The translations under genes and the position numbers were made by a program. Shown here in pieces: positions 34,306-46,340 of a stretch of DNA of 64,000 nt (within the stretch, counting starts at the first letter, position 1; each line of letters opens with the position of its first letter). The stretch comes from Corythucha ciliata. Taxonomy: Eukaryota; Arthropoda; Insecta; Hemiptera; Tingidae. The stretch lies in contig CM075941.1 in the NCBI GenBank assembly GCA_038030265.1, forward strand, positions 50,445,952 to 50,509,951, written 5' to 3'. The notes under the pieces were generated by a model, which was not told the DNA's origin, made no database searches, and saw nothing but the letters and a program-made list of their open reading frames with translations.

Positions 34306-36050
34306 CAGCGGCGGAACAACGTCTGTCGGGGCCCGGGGCGGATATCTCTTGGAGGCACCTTAGTCTCTTATTAAACTAGGAATATAATTTTTAGTAGCGT
34401 CGGAGAACTTATTTTTCCAAATTTTAGCCACGAAATTGCCTCCGAAAACTGCGTATGTGAGTTTTCTCAATTTTATCCGCGAATGAGCTCATTTTATCAG
34501 TTTTTCCCCCCGCGAGTTGGCTCATTTTCTCATTTACAGCTGCGAATCGGCGCTTTTTAAAGCTCTTAGCATTGAACTTGCCTACAGAACCCGCAAATTA
34601 GGTAGCGTTTGAGTGCTCTTTCCCAATTTTATCCGCAAAGTAGCAATTTTTCGAAATTTAAGCTGTGAATTTGCGCTTTTCTCTGTCAAACACCAATTCG
34701 TGTTTTTCTCTATTTATTACCCACGAATTAGCGTAGCGCTTTTTCACAGTTTTGCCCCCTTGAATTAGCGCTTTTCCTCAATTTCATTCCCAAAGTTGCC
34801 CCATGAATCACCGAGTTGGCGTTTTTACCCAAGAATCTGCCCAAGTTGGCGTTTTATAAATTTCAGCTATGAATTAGCCTTTTTACCCTCAATTTTAGAA
34901 GTGAATGAGCTTATTTGCACATGTCTTAATTTTAGCGGCGAGTTTTATAGCATTTTTCTGGATTTTATCCGTAAAATTGGAATTTTTCATGCCTTAGTTA
35001 TGAATTAAGGTTTTCCTCCACTTTTAGACGCGAATTCGCGTTTTTTTCTATTTCACGCCGTGAATTCAGCGCTTTTTCTCAATTCTAGTCCCAGCCCCGG
35101 CAATCCGTGAGTTGGCGTTTTCTGTGAATTCACGCTTTTTCTCAATTTTTGAAGCTGCCAAATTATAACACTTTATCATAATAGCGATTCGCCCTAATAT
35201 TTAGACTCGAATTTGCGTTGCTCTCTTTTTTATCCGTCAATTAGCGTTTTTCTCAGTTTTTAGCCGCGTGAATTAGCGCTTTTTCTCATTTTCAGCCCCG
35301 AAGTTGCCCCCAAGAATCGGCGAGTTGGCGTTTTCTTATTTCCAGCTGTGGATTGGATTAGCGTTTTTTTCTCAATTTTATCAGTAAATTAGCACTTTTT
35401 CCTTATTTTAGCTGCGATTTTTAGTGGTTTTCTCGATTTTATCCGTGAAATCGTAATTTTGCATACCTTAGTTGAGTTTTCCTCAACTTTTATTTAGACG
35501 CGAACCCCCCCGCCCACCAACGACGCCCCAATGTCCCAATGTTGCCCCGAGAATTCATGAGTTAGCGTTTTCCCCTTTTAAGCTGTTAATTTGCGCTTTT
35601 TCTCCATTTTTAAAGCTGCTAAATTGTAGCATTTTATCACAATTTTAGCTGTGAATTAGCGTGTTTCTTGTTTTTTAAGACGCGAATTCGCGTTTTTCTT
35701 TCTTTCGTCCTTGAATAGCACTTTTCTCAGTTTTAGCTGCGTGAATTAGCGCTTTTTCCTAATTTCAGTCCCGATTTGGCCCCAAAAGTTCGTGATTTTG
35801 CGTTGTCACAATGTCAGCTGTGAATTAGCGCTTTTATCTGTGCCAACAGCCATAAATTTCAGCATTTTTTCTCAATTTCAGCCGTGAATCAGCGTTTTTA
35901 TCCATTTTCACAAGCGAGTTTAGCCATTCGTTCTCATGTTATCTACTTAAAAATTCCCGATTTTTTTATCTTTAAGCTATTCAGGGGCCCCATCTGAACG
36001 GGGGCCCGGGGGCGGTCCGTCCCCCTCGCCCCTGCCACGGTACGCTAGAG
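34306..36050 (+). mobile_element. X3: hAT-like non-autonomous element with internal tandem array
   Basis: Perfect 8-bp duplication CCCAAGGG at 34298-34305 and 36051-36058. The left end is CAGCGGCGGAACAACG, followed by GGGGCCCGGGGCGG. The right end has GGGGGCCCGGGGGCGGTCC and terminates CGGTACGCTAGAG. The interior is an array of about 30-bp units (GTGAATTAGCGCTTTTTCTC with AATTTTAGC), with marker units such as CCAAGAATCGGCGAGTTGGCG. Same family as X1 in the opposite orientation; 1,745 bp; no coding capacity. Intergenic, downstream of MDN1. Confidence 0.88.
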
Positions 36051-36393
36051 CCCAAGGGCCATCGTCGTGCGTAGCTCAAAAGTTAAAAAAAGTTTCTCAC
36101 CCCATCAGTGTTTTGTTTCGGCAAGATTTCCCCCTCATTAAAGGTTTTTTCATACCAGTTTTGCGCCGCAAGAGGCAAGTACGGGCCCATAGCTCCAGCT
36201 ATCGGAGAAAAATTGTCATTTTCACGTCACCCCTTCCCCCCTCTCTTAATCACGCCTATCGTGAAATTACAATTAATCATCCTGGATAGTGCTTTTCCGT
36301 GAGGCCATTAACGAGTTCCATCATTTCAATGATTCGCTAGAGATTTTTCAGTGAAAAGAAGCATCTCGTTTTAGAGGTACTGTCTGGTCCTGA

Positions 36394-37510
36394 GCAGTGG
36401 CGTAACTGCATCTATCGGTGCCCGGGGCGGGAGTCTCCATGAGGCCCATTTAGTTTAGTCTCTGAATAAACAAGGAATACAAGTTTTACGTTGCTTTCCA
36501 TTTTAGCTTTTTCTCAAATTCAGCCGCGAATCAGCGCCTTTTCTCCACTTCCGCCCCGAATGTGCGCTTTTTCACAATTCTGACCACGAATTGGCATTTC
36601 TATATATTATAGACGCTAATTAGCACTTTTTCTCTAGCTTTTGTCAAACAATTTCCTCCGGGATTGTGAATTAGCGTTTTCTTAAAATGTGTGTTATCCT
36701 TTTTCCGAGTTTAATCCTCGAGTTGAAGCTTTTTGTTAATTTTAACCGTGAATTAGTGCTTTTGTACATTTTAGTAGCGAGTGAGCGATTTTCGTTACCT
36801 TTTAGCCAAGCATTCCTTTTCAAGCCAACCAAAGCCAAGCACCTTTTCTCAGTTTCAGCCACGAATTAGCAATTTTTTCACTTTTAGCCACGCAATAGTC
36901 CATTCCCCAATTTTAGCAACAACCGTGAATTAGCGCTTTTGGCTGCGAATAAGGACTTTCTGTCATTTTAGCCGTGAATGACAGCTTATTCTCAATTTTT
37001 TTATGGGAATTAGCATTTTTCTCAAAAGCTGCGCATTAGCGCTTTTTATGAATTTTAATTGCGCGTTTTCTTTTATGAAAGGTAGCCGTAACAGGCCACC
37101 ATGAACCACGAATTAGCGATTTTTTTTTTTTTCTCAATTTCGGGTGTGGAAGATGTTTCGAGAAAGCATTGTTTTCTGAATGTTTGTTCTGAATGATCGC
37201 GTCTTTTTTCGAATTTAACCGTGAAATATAGCTTTTTCTCAAATTTTGCCGTAAATTAGCGACTTTTCTAATTAGCAGCGGATACTATCGCTTTTTCCAA
37301 ACATTTTACCGTTTACTGGCCGCCCCAAGAACAGCTCATTAGCGCACTTCCTCCATTTTAGTCGCGTAAGGAAAGATCTACAGAAACCGTGAGTTTAAAT
37401 GTATTTTTGTCTTATTTTCGACGCAAAGAAGCCACGGCTTAGCAGCTTTCTCAATTTCAATAGTGAATAATTAGCTTTCAGAAAGACAATTTTGGCGCTT
37501 TTTCCGATTT
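36394..37510 (+). repeat. X-type element 5' end and array
   Basis: Starts with the X-like terminus CAGTGGCGTAACTGC and GGTGCCCGGGGCGGG, then about 1 kb of degenerate 30-bp units. No matching X end or duplication is seen on the right, so this is a truncated or undelimited copy. Confidence 0.75.
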
Positions 37511-37514
37511 TAGA

Positions 37515-38150
37515 CGCGGACTTGCCCGTAAAATATCTAAAGAACAGCGCCACATGGATCTCGATAGGCTTCATTCATGATCCCTTCATGATGATTGTCA
37601 AGAAAAATCGTCCAAAACCAGTCAATGGATAGGGGGGGGGGGTCCATTTTCGTCGCTGCTGCACGACCCCCTCATTAAGACGTTTGGCCAGGACCAAAAG
37701 AAAAAAAGCATGACATGACCCGTGTTTGCCACCATCACGGCAAGACCAAAAATGGCCCTAAAAATCGCCCACAAATGACCTCGGCGTTTTGGCAAAAGTT
37801 AAGTTTTGCTGGGACGGACCATTTTAGAAGATAATTTAATTATTTTTGGCCTAAAAATAAGATCGCGGGGCTTCTTTATTCTAACGACGGTCATCGGCCC
37901 AATGTGCGGCCTATTAGTCTCTCAATTGTTTCGACACCAGGCCTTCAGAGCTGGGCCATGTAGAAATATACCCGCCATTGAGACTGTGGTACGACGTGGT
38001 GGATTTCTGACAGAAAATTCGATGTGTGGAAACGGACACGATTATTTGCAATTCAAATCAAAATAATTGTAGATTAAGGGATGGAGGGGAGAAATTCGTT
38101 AGGCTCTCGTTAGGCCCTGGATCCCCGAAAAGTTTCAACCCTTTTACCTT
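37515..38150. other. Intergenic: nothing recognised
   Basis: No gene or RNA identified. An 86-codon frame (37806-38066) has no recognised motif. Confidence 0.4.
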
Positions 38151-39080
38151 AAGTTTAAAACGAGAAAAGGCACTAATTCACTGCTAAATTGAGAAAAAAA
38201 GCCAATTCGCAAATCACATAACAAAAACTGCTCACATTTGCAGCTAAAATTGAAAAAAGCCAATTAGCGGATAAATTTTAGAAAAGGCGCTAATTCACGG
38301 ATGAATGTGAGAAAAGGCGCTAATTCGCGGATTGGATTGGAAAAAAGCGCCAATTCGCGGCCAAAGTTGTAAGAAATCACCAATTCACGTTAAAAAAAAA
38401 AAAAAAGACGCTTTAGTAAGTAAATAAGAAAAGGCGCTTATTCTCAGCTAAAATTCATAAAACGTTAATTAACGGAAAAATTGACAAAAACGCTAACCCA
38501 ATTGGGATAAATCGCAAATACGCTGGTAAAATTGAGAAAAAACTACGATTCTCTGCTGAAGCTAAGAAAAATCGCTAATTCGCAGCTGAAATTACGAAAA
38601 CGTTAATTTCCGGATCTGTCGCGGGCCTATACACCTATTGGCGCTCGGGGCAGAAATCTCTACCCCAGGATATAATTTTAAGGTTAGCGGTCAATTACAG
38701 TTTTTTCTTCAATTTTAGTCTACGAAGGAGTTTTTAGGAACTACGAATTGGCGTTTTCTACATTTCATTTCTGTGAATCAGCGAATTATTAATTTTCCAC
38801 TTATAGCCCAGAATTAGCGGTGTTTTTTTTTCTCTTTTAGCCGCGATTTAGCACTTTTTCTCCATTTTAGCAGCGCATTGACGATTTTTCATTTGTAGTT
38901 AATAGTGAGTTTTGGCATTCTCCCGTTAAATCCTCCGGAAAATTTATTTTCAAATTTCGACCAATCAGATGTTTCGTAACCAAGCAACGACTGATTTATC
39001 GTTTGCGTTAGCGTTAGCGGTGGTGTTGCTAAAAGTCTCTAATGAATGAGCGCTTTTTCTCGACGAAGTTGCCTTCAGAA
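38150..39080. repeat. X-type arrays in opposite orientations
   Basis: 38150-38610 reads in the A-rich orientation (GAGAAAAGGCGCTAATTCGC). A degenerate X terminus follows at about 38625-38680, and 38690-39080 reads in the T-rich orientation. This looks like a head-to-head junction of two X fragments. Confidence 0.7.
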
Positions 39081-39364
39081 ACCACGAAGTCGCGTTTTAG
39101 TCGAGGCAAAATACGCGAAAAAACGTCATAAAAAGGAAAATTTTGCGTCCTGGACGGATCGGAATGCGGTTTTTTGCATTTGCTTCCAAAAATTATTTGT
39201 AAAAAATTTAAATAATTTTCATTAGGGAGAAACCGGGAAGTGCATTGCTGCAGCCAAAAGTGCATTCAAAAAGTGCATTATCTGGGAGGTCTTTTGGAAG
39301 ATTGGTAAATAAGTGTCAGAACTGGCCCAGATCGGGTACTCGGGGGTTTTCGAGGTCGCTGATC

Positions 39365-39765
39365 ACAAATATGATGTTCAAATTGATCCCCGAACACCTA
39401 GTACACCAGAACCTGACAGTAAACGTCATCTCCGTGGCTTTTCATGACACAATCCAAAAAGGCCAACCGAAAATCATTATGGGGGGGGGGGGTTTGGGGC
39501 GCTGAATTCAAATATGGCTTCGGCGAACACCCCACGGACACCTGGGTGCGCTCCAACCTGGACGTGGCCGTCCTCTCCGAGAATTTTCCTAACAAGCGTG
39601 TCAAAAACAAGCCAAAAATCATTGTGGGGGCGTTTTTATGAGGCGCTGAAGTAGAATTTCACGTCGAAAACGATCCCCCGAGCAACCTGGTGCAGCGCAA
39701 CCTGGGCCTGAACGTCTTCTTCGAGGGTTTTCCAGACAAACTCGAAAAAGACAAACCAAAAATCG
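39365..39765 (+). repeat. Tandem repeat, three ~135-bp units
   Basis: Three diverged units contain GATCCCC...ACACCTGG.GC...CAACCTG..C.T...GTC.TC, a FTCC..GAATTTTCC-like segment, and ...CAAACC(A/G)AAAATC.TTATG, near 39380, 39515 and 39655. They end at the gypsy gag remnant. Confidence 0.65.
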
Positions 39766-40270
39766 TTATGCTGTCGTTATACCGTCAGCAATCGTTTGCT
39801 TGTCTTTCTGCGTGACACCGAGAAAATAATGTTGATTTACGACTACGTTTCGCTTTGAAATGAGCATTTCTCTTAATTTTTGTACGAGATCGTTGTAATT
39901 GAAGTCTTTGATGGGTTTGTCAGGACCGAGAAATGAGGCTAGATTGATGTAATGAGTAGGCCCAATTAAGGTGCACAGAAGCTGAGCTTGACGAGTCTGA
40001 TCCGAGAGATTTTTAATTGTCGAGTAATTTTCGAATCGTTCGATGTAACGGTTGAACATTTCTTTTGTCGAATCGAAATGTTCAAAAGGTTGCACGCTCG
40101 ATACATTGTTTTCATGTGCCGAGGAAGACGATTGGTTGGATTGGATGGCTTGAAAAGATTGGATTAGGCTGAGTTGTGACTGTGTAAATGCGTTTAAAAG
40201 CCTTTCGAACTGTTCCGGGTCCATTTTAGCCTTGTCTTCCTGTTGGCTGAAATTTTCACCGTGTCGCCAA
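39766..40270 (-). pseudogene. Ty3/gypsy gag fragment with primer-binding site
   Basis: The - strand frame from 40224 (MDPEQFERLLNAFTQ) contains PFEHFDSTKEMFNRYIERFE and ends in SKRNVVVNQHYFLGVTQKDK. This is the gag layout of the K02A2.6/Mag-like gypsy elements (F.Y.ERFE..., L..LGP.HY..L, L...PKRN.....F). Just upstream, at about 40258-40269, TTGGCGACACGG has the form of a gypsy primer-binding site, preceded by possible LTR sequence with ATATATAAAAG. The frame is cut at 39766 and everything downstream is missing. Confidence 0.78.
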
Positions 40271-40349
40271 TTGTTGTCTTTTTACACGTTAATCGTAGAA
40301 CCGCGTTTACAAACTTCTTTTATATATCTCGAATAAACATGACAATATA

Positions 40350-41830
40350 GGTGGCGTTTTATACAATTCATCTGCGAAATTAAGTTTTTTCTTCATTTTA
40401 TCAGCGAATTATAGCACTTTTTCTAAATTTGATCCTTGCACTTGGCCCGAAAACAGCACATTAGCCCCCTTTCTCCTCCCAAATTTTGGGCGTGGAGGGA
40501 CCTCCATAAATCGCGAACTAACGTTTTTTTTATAAAAAAAATTGTCTGGAAGTTATATCGAAAAACCGCGAATTAGAACCATTTCTCTTCTGTTTTAGCC
40601 CCGAATAGTGAGTGTGTTTTTTGTTTTTTTGGGGGGGGGGGGGCAACTTTACCCTATTATTTTCTGCTCTGTTCTGAAAGGTTTAGCCGCGTACTTACCC
40701 TAAATACAACAAATTCGCGTACGTTGAAATCCCAATTTTTCCATCTTAGAGGCTTTCGGGTGCCCGGCGGGGCAGTCTCTTCCCCCTCACCCCTAACTAT
40801 CAAGTTAAATGACTTGATGATGCACTGGCGGACCGACATCTATCGGGCCCCGGGGCGGAAAAGCATCAAGTTATGGATTTCCCCTTAATTTAGCCACGAG
40901 TTCTAGGTATCTATACATCCTACCCCCCAATTAGAGTTTGTGCTCAACTTAAGCCCTTAATTGGATATTTTCTCAATTTTAGTCTGGAAGCAGCGGATGT
41001 TTTTACACTTATTTTGCCATGAATCCGCGTTTTTTCTCAATTTTAGCCACAAAGTTGCCTTCAGAATCCGGAAATTTAAATACTTTCAATTGTACCCATG
41101 AATGATAGCTTTTTCTACACAATTTATCCACGAATTAGAGAGTTTCCTCAATTTTAGCCGGGCATTGGAGTTTTCCTCAATTTTTGCTGCAACTTATAGC
41201 TATTTTTTTACCTTTTTTAGCAGCGAATTAGCACTTTTTCTCAATTTGAGCAGCAGATTAGCGGTATTTTTACCTTTTTTTTTTACAGCGAATTATCAGT
41301 TATTCCCCAATAAAAAGTGGCAAAAGTTATCGTTTCTCTAAATTTTAGGCGGGCTAGTTAGTGATTTTTCTCAATATCATCAATATCAGCCGCATATTAG
41401 TGGATTTTTGAACATTTTTGCCCCGCATTATCTTGGAAGCGTTTTTCTCTGTTTTAGCCCCGAACAAAAGGCATGCTTCGGATTGGCGTACTTTGAACCA
41501 CAGCCGAAAATTATAATTTTTTCAATTTTAGCCGTGAATTAGATATTTTTCTGCAATTTTCCCGCGAATTAGTATAAATGTCGTCAATTTTAGCAGCGAC
41601 GTAGCGTTTTTATTCCGTAAAAGCGATTTTTCTTGGTCGTGACTTTGAATTGGCGTTTTCCTCAATTTTTGCTGCAAAATTTGGAATGTTTTACCTTTTT
41701 AGCAGTGAATTAACATATTTTCCCCGATTTGAACTGCAAATGGCGTTTTTAATCAAATTAGCCATGCTAAATAGTGATTTTTCTCAATAATGGCAGCATA
41801 TTAGCAAATTATTTTGAAATTGGTGCTTGA
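40350..41830 (+). repeat. X-type degenerate repeat array
   Basis: Degenerate 30-bp units, interrupted at 40740-40860 by GC-rich X termini (GGTGCCCGGCGGGGCAG and CACTGGCGGACCGACATC). At least two X copies therefore abut here. No duplication found. Confidence 0.75.
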
Positions 41831-41834
41831 AGCC

Positions 41835-42540
41835 CAATGATGAAATTTGGGGGGTGGGCAGCTGCCCCACTAAATCTGCACTTTTGATTCTAGGGGAGGG
41901 CAACTGCCCACCCCTGCAGAGGATGTGAGAGTTGTTTTCAAAGCACCCAAAGGTGTGTTTGTCAACAGCTAGATCTGATGTGAGCCTCTGTCCATAAAGA
42001 GCATAAAATTTCCTTCATTATTGGTCCTCAACTGTCAACTCAATAAAGTTACACCAAGGCACTAGCCGCTAGGGCATTATAGATATCTGAAGGAAACTTG
42101 TTTTTCGCATATCTGCCCAATTTTCATGACCTATTTTCACCATTTCGTCAAAGGAAATATTGTTTAATAGGGAAAAATTTATTATTATCTTAGCTTTCCA
42201 ATGACGTGCTATAGTTACAGTTTTCACCATCCAACGAAGAGGTAGCAATTAACGAACTCAAAACTGAAAAATAACCCGCAAAGAGGACCCATTGAATGAG
42301 GTGGGTCTATAATTACTTATTTCCAAGGGGTTAGACATACTGACTCTAAGCGGTCATCTAGCTAAATCTGACGCTAATTTACGTTGGTGAGTTGAAAGTG
42401 GGTGGTGGTGAAGTTAAAAATATCGTTAATGGGTTGGGCTTTGTGGACCAGTAAGGTGGTCACCTAGAAGTTCTGCCCTGACCCATCAACCCCTGATGGA
42501 AGAACTTTTTAAAGTCAAAGATTGCCTAAAGAACAATGAC
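41835..42540. other. Intergenic: nothing recognised
   Basis: Unique-looking AT-rich DNA with no recognisable gene, RNA or tandem repeat. Confidence 0.4.
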
Positions 42541-42544
42541 GAGG

Positions 42545-44516
42545 CTATTTCAAAGCCTAAAATTGAGAGAAAACGCGCCTTCTGCAGGTAACTTCGCGGC
42601 TAAAATAATTAAAATTCACTGATCCCAAGTTTCTTCAGGTCCTTGAGCCGATAAAGTTAAGAATGCGCTCTAATATGCTGCTCTTAAGGCCAGTAAACGT
42701 AACAAAAAGTTTGGAAAAAGCGCCAATATTCGTGGCTAAAACTGCGAAAAAACGTTCATTTGTGGTTTCTCGACGCAAATTCCGGACTAAAATAAAAAAA
42801 AAATTGCTCATTTCGCAATGGATAGGGGCCACTTTACGAATAAAATGAGAACAAAAATTCTAACGTGCTGTTCTTTGGCCAAACCCGTAGCTGTAAAGGT
42901 GAAAAAGCGCTAATTCAAAGCTGTAAAAGTAAAAAAAAAGAAAAATTGCACCTATAATTGAAACAAAAAACAAGAAAAAACGCTAGGTAGGGCTGAGATT
43001 ATGAGAGGGGCTTAAAATGGAAAATTCTCTACGGAAATTGCGAAAAACGATAATTCACGAAATTAAGAAAAATTATTAATTATCAGCTAAAATTAGTTGA
43101 CGTGAAAATGAGAAAAATCACAATAACATCGATGCTAAAATTAAGGCAAATCACGAATGAAATTTACAAAAAGCGCTAATTAGCGGCTAAAATTCGACAA
43201 AAGGCTAATTCTCGGCCGAAATAGAAAAGTATCACTAATTAATTTGGGCCTGAATTGGGAGTAAAATCACTAATTCGCGGATAAAGTCTAGGGCAAACAA
43301 TAATTTGCGGATACAAAAATGAAAAGACCGCTAATTTAGTAGGCAGCTAAAATCGAGAGAAACCCTAATTCGAGGCTAAAATTTAGGAAAACGCTGACTC
43401 GCAGGTCAAATTTAGGAAAATGTGAATCCGTGGCCTCTGAATGCAACTTCGGGTTTAAAACTGGGAAAATGCGCTAATCCATAACTATTAAGAGTGGAAA
43501 AAAATTATAATGCAGAGTGAAAATGTTTAAAAAACTGCTAATTTTCTGTCATTATTGAGAAATATCACGCTGGCACGGCTAAAACTCTAAGAAACACTCT
43601 AGTTTGTTGCTCAAATTAAGGAAAACTGCTAGTTAGCTGCTAAAAAAGGCAAAACATCGCTATAATCAGCAGAAAAAAAAAATCGCTTTCAAGGAATTAA
43701 AAACGCTATTTCGCATTTCGCTGCAAAAATTGAGGAACGCGCATAAAGAGCAGACAAAACTCTAATACGCGGTTAAAATAGAAACAATAGATAAACCCCA
43801 AAGTAGCGGCTAAAATGTAGGAACACGTAAATCCGTGGCCTCTGAAGTCAACTTCGGGCTTCAAACCACCAACCGTGAATTGACGCGATTCTAACCTCCA
43901 GATCCTTTCGCAGTGAAAAGATTCACATAATCCGTGTGTGAGCTAATTTCATTAGTTTTGAAAAACTTTTTGTTACGTTTACTGGCCTTAAGAGCAGCAT
44001 ATTAGAGCGCATTCTTAACTTTATCGGCTCAAGGACCTGAAGAAACTTGGGATCAGTGAATTTTAATTATTTTAGCCGCGAAGTTACCTGCAGAAGGCGC
44101 GTTTTCTCACAATTTTAGGCTTCAAAATAGCGCTTTTGTAGGCTAAATCGAATATTCAGCCATACCTACTCTTTGCTGATGACCTATACAACGTTCCATT
44201 CTCCAGGGGCCCTAGTCGGTAATGTCGAGAAAAAAAAAAAATTCTCGCACGTTAAATCCAATGACGGTACATCACAAATAAAACTACCTCACCACATCGA
44301 CCACCTCACGTGAGTTTTTCCTGACGGCCCCAGGTCGGATATGGGCCGAAAATCGTCGAAAAGAGCCAATATTGCTGTCCAACCGCAAAGCAAAACTCAT
44401 TTTTACGTACCCACTTTCATGAACATAGAACCTAAAGATCATAATTTTTCCATCTTTAAGTTTTTCGGGGGCCCGGGGCGGTCCGCCCCCCTTGCCACTA
44501 CGTCGGTACGCTACTG
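42545..44516. repeat. X-type array ending in an X terminus
   Basis: 42545-43860 is in the A-rich orientation (GAAAAACGCTAATTC), then 43990-44170 in the T-rich orientation. A GC-rich X end follows at 44466-44516 (GGGGGCCCGGGGCGGTCC...CGGTACGCTACTG). This terminus keeps the CTG that is mutated in X1-X3. No partner end with a matching duplication was found. Confidence 0.72.
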
Positions 44517-44721
44517 TTTATGAGGCTTCGAGACTTGAGAAAAGTCATATCCCAATGATACTGAGAAGAAGAAGAAAAAAAACGAGTTTTAATACTTCAT
44601 GAATAGACGCCTTGAAACTGAAAGTTAGAACCAACTCATTCCGCCCCCCCCCCCCCTAGCATTCTCGTTAGTAAGCACTCCGCGACTTATTACGTTGTAA
44701 CCCGCGCTCGTTCATCACGGT

Positions 44722-44793
44722 GACCTCGTGGCGCAACGGTAGCGCGTCTGACTCCAGATCAGAAGGTTGCGTGTTCAAATCACGTCGGGGTCA
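44722..44793 (+). tRNA. tRNA-Trp (anticodon CCA)
   Basis: All four arms fold. The acceptor GACCTCG (44722-44728) pairs with CGGGGTC (44786-44792), with discriminator A. The D arm is GCGC/GCGC. The anticodon stem TCTGA/TCAGA encloses the loop CTCCAGA with CCA at 44754-44756. The T arm is closed around TTCAAAT. There is no intron and no encoded CCA, as expected for a nuclear gene. A T-rich run (44795-44803) follows and would terminate RNA polymerase III. It lies 125 bp from the CHAF1B stop on the opposite strand. Confidence 0.97.
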
Positions 44794-44868
44794 TATTTTT
44801 TTTAACATACCCGTATCTTGATTCCGTTAAAACATTAATTTTTACCCTTTCGTAATTTATGTTAATAT

Positions 44869-44874
44869 TTTAAT
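44869..44874 (-). terminator. Possible CHAF1B poly(A) signal ATTAAA
   Basis: On the - strand, ATTAAA lies about 45 bp after the CHAF1B stop codon and before the tRNA gene. No AATAAA is seen in the same interval. Confidence 0.4.
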
Positions 44875-44917
44875 TATTATTAATTAAAAGAAAATAGGTG
44901 ATGGCTTTGACGCAAAT

Positions 44918-46340
44918 TTAGCCTGCGGCGCATTCCATTGTTACCATTTTGTCTTCATATGCCGTGCCTAGTTCATCATTTGTGAACGTTATAACTGAAC
45001 AATAGCCATCAGTCGACGATGCCACTATAACTTTACCATCCGAGGACCTAATTTATTACAGCGATTGTCATTAAAACATTTAGAAAAAAAAAAGCAGAAG
45101 CGAATAGAATTACCAAGTCAAGTCGGTTAATTTGGTGTAATGAATATTAGAAATGTGCCCAATCGGCACTGCGTACTGTGTGTCGTACAGAATTATGGAT
45201 GCTTTTGTAGCAACGGCGAGTATCATTCGATACGGAAGAGATAAAATTGATTTAGCGTCAGGTCGAAGGGCGAATTTAACGGGGCACCACCGCGTCACCA
45301 TCGAGGGCTCGCTACCGTGAGGATAACATAAAATTGCGCTAAAAAAAGGACATAATTCGTTTAAGTAGTTAAATTTTTAATTGATTCTTGAAAATTGTTA
45401 CTTGTTCAATTGTTTCCTGGCGAAGAGCCACGAACAATTCTTGGATTTGACGTTGCTTTCACCGCCACCGACAATGCCACTTGGAACGGCCAACAATTGC
45501 CCGTCGGGACTGAATTCGAGGCGTCGAAAAAAGGTTTTAAGAGTGTCATCGTGAAACAGTTTGAACGGTTTGTCTTTGTCTTCAGTCGTGCTCGTCCGTC
45601 CGCCAAAGCTGTGTTTGACTCGATGCGTCGCAAATAGGAGTCGATGTGATCGCCAGTCGTACACGCGGCATTTACTTTAGGAAAGGGGGAGAAAAAACTT
45701 GTAGGTTGAATTAAAAAAATTACGGTTTAAACTGGGGAACCTGTCACTGCTCAGCGTCGCGACGAATTTATTTTCCGGGTCCCAGGAAACTCCCTGAACG
45801 AAATTTTTCGCTTCTGGGCACACAACCACTTTTTTCCCTGATGACGACAACGAATGATCACGTAAAGAACGGTGAAAAACATGAAAAAAAAATTGATACA
45901 TATAAAGAAAACACTAACCTTTAGGAACGTCCCAGATGACAGCCGTGTTGTCCACTGACCCCGAGATGAGGTGAATCGAGTCGGGCGACCACGACAAGTC
46001 GTACACATCGTCCAAATGTCCTCGTAATGTTTTAACTAGCGTCCATTGTTCCGAAGATTGTTCACAGTTGAGCTCGCTTTCGTCTTTGTCCAAATCCGGA
46101 GGATCAGTGTCGGTACGTTGCTTCCAGATAATAATGTGAGACTCTAACCCGATAACAAACATTATTGTTCCATTAATAGGGAAGCGTAATGAGTAATTAA
46201 TAACAACCATCATCGGATGAAGCGAGTAGTTCGCCCGAAGGAGAAAATTTGACGCAATTAACAGCTTTTTGGTGTCTCGTAAGGTCGCACACCCATTCCA
46301 GTTTGACTTCTCCTTTGGTTTCCACGGATAAATGCCATAT
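44918..46340 (-). CDS. CHAF1B: CHAF1B C-terminal exon cluster (six exons)
   Basis: Exons 46340-46208, 46143-45919, 45837-45741, 45674-45402, 45338-45114 and 45047-44918. Phases: the first begins in phase 0 (ATA TGG) and ends GAT G. The next begins AG TCT (so GAG). The third begins GG AAA AAA GTG. The fourth completes AG|T, the fifth AA|C, and the sixth TG|G. Introns are 64-81 bp. Donors include GTTGTT and GTTAGT. The tryptophan-aspartate repeat signatures and the FHDDTLKTFFRRL motif, diagnostic of CAF-1 p60, are all present with no internal stop. Confidence 0.94.

Noticed and set aside
36394..44516. Single giant X element spanning 36394-44516 or 40826-44516
   Set aside because: The flanking 8-mers do not match (GTCCTGAG or TTGATGATG versus TTTATGAG), and internal X termini show several separate copies.
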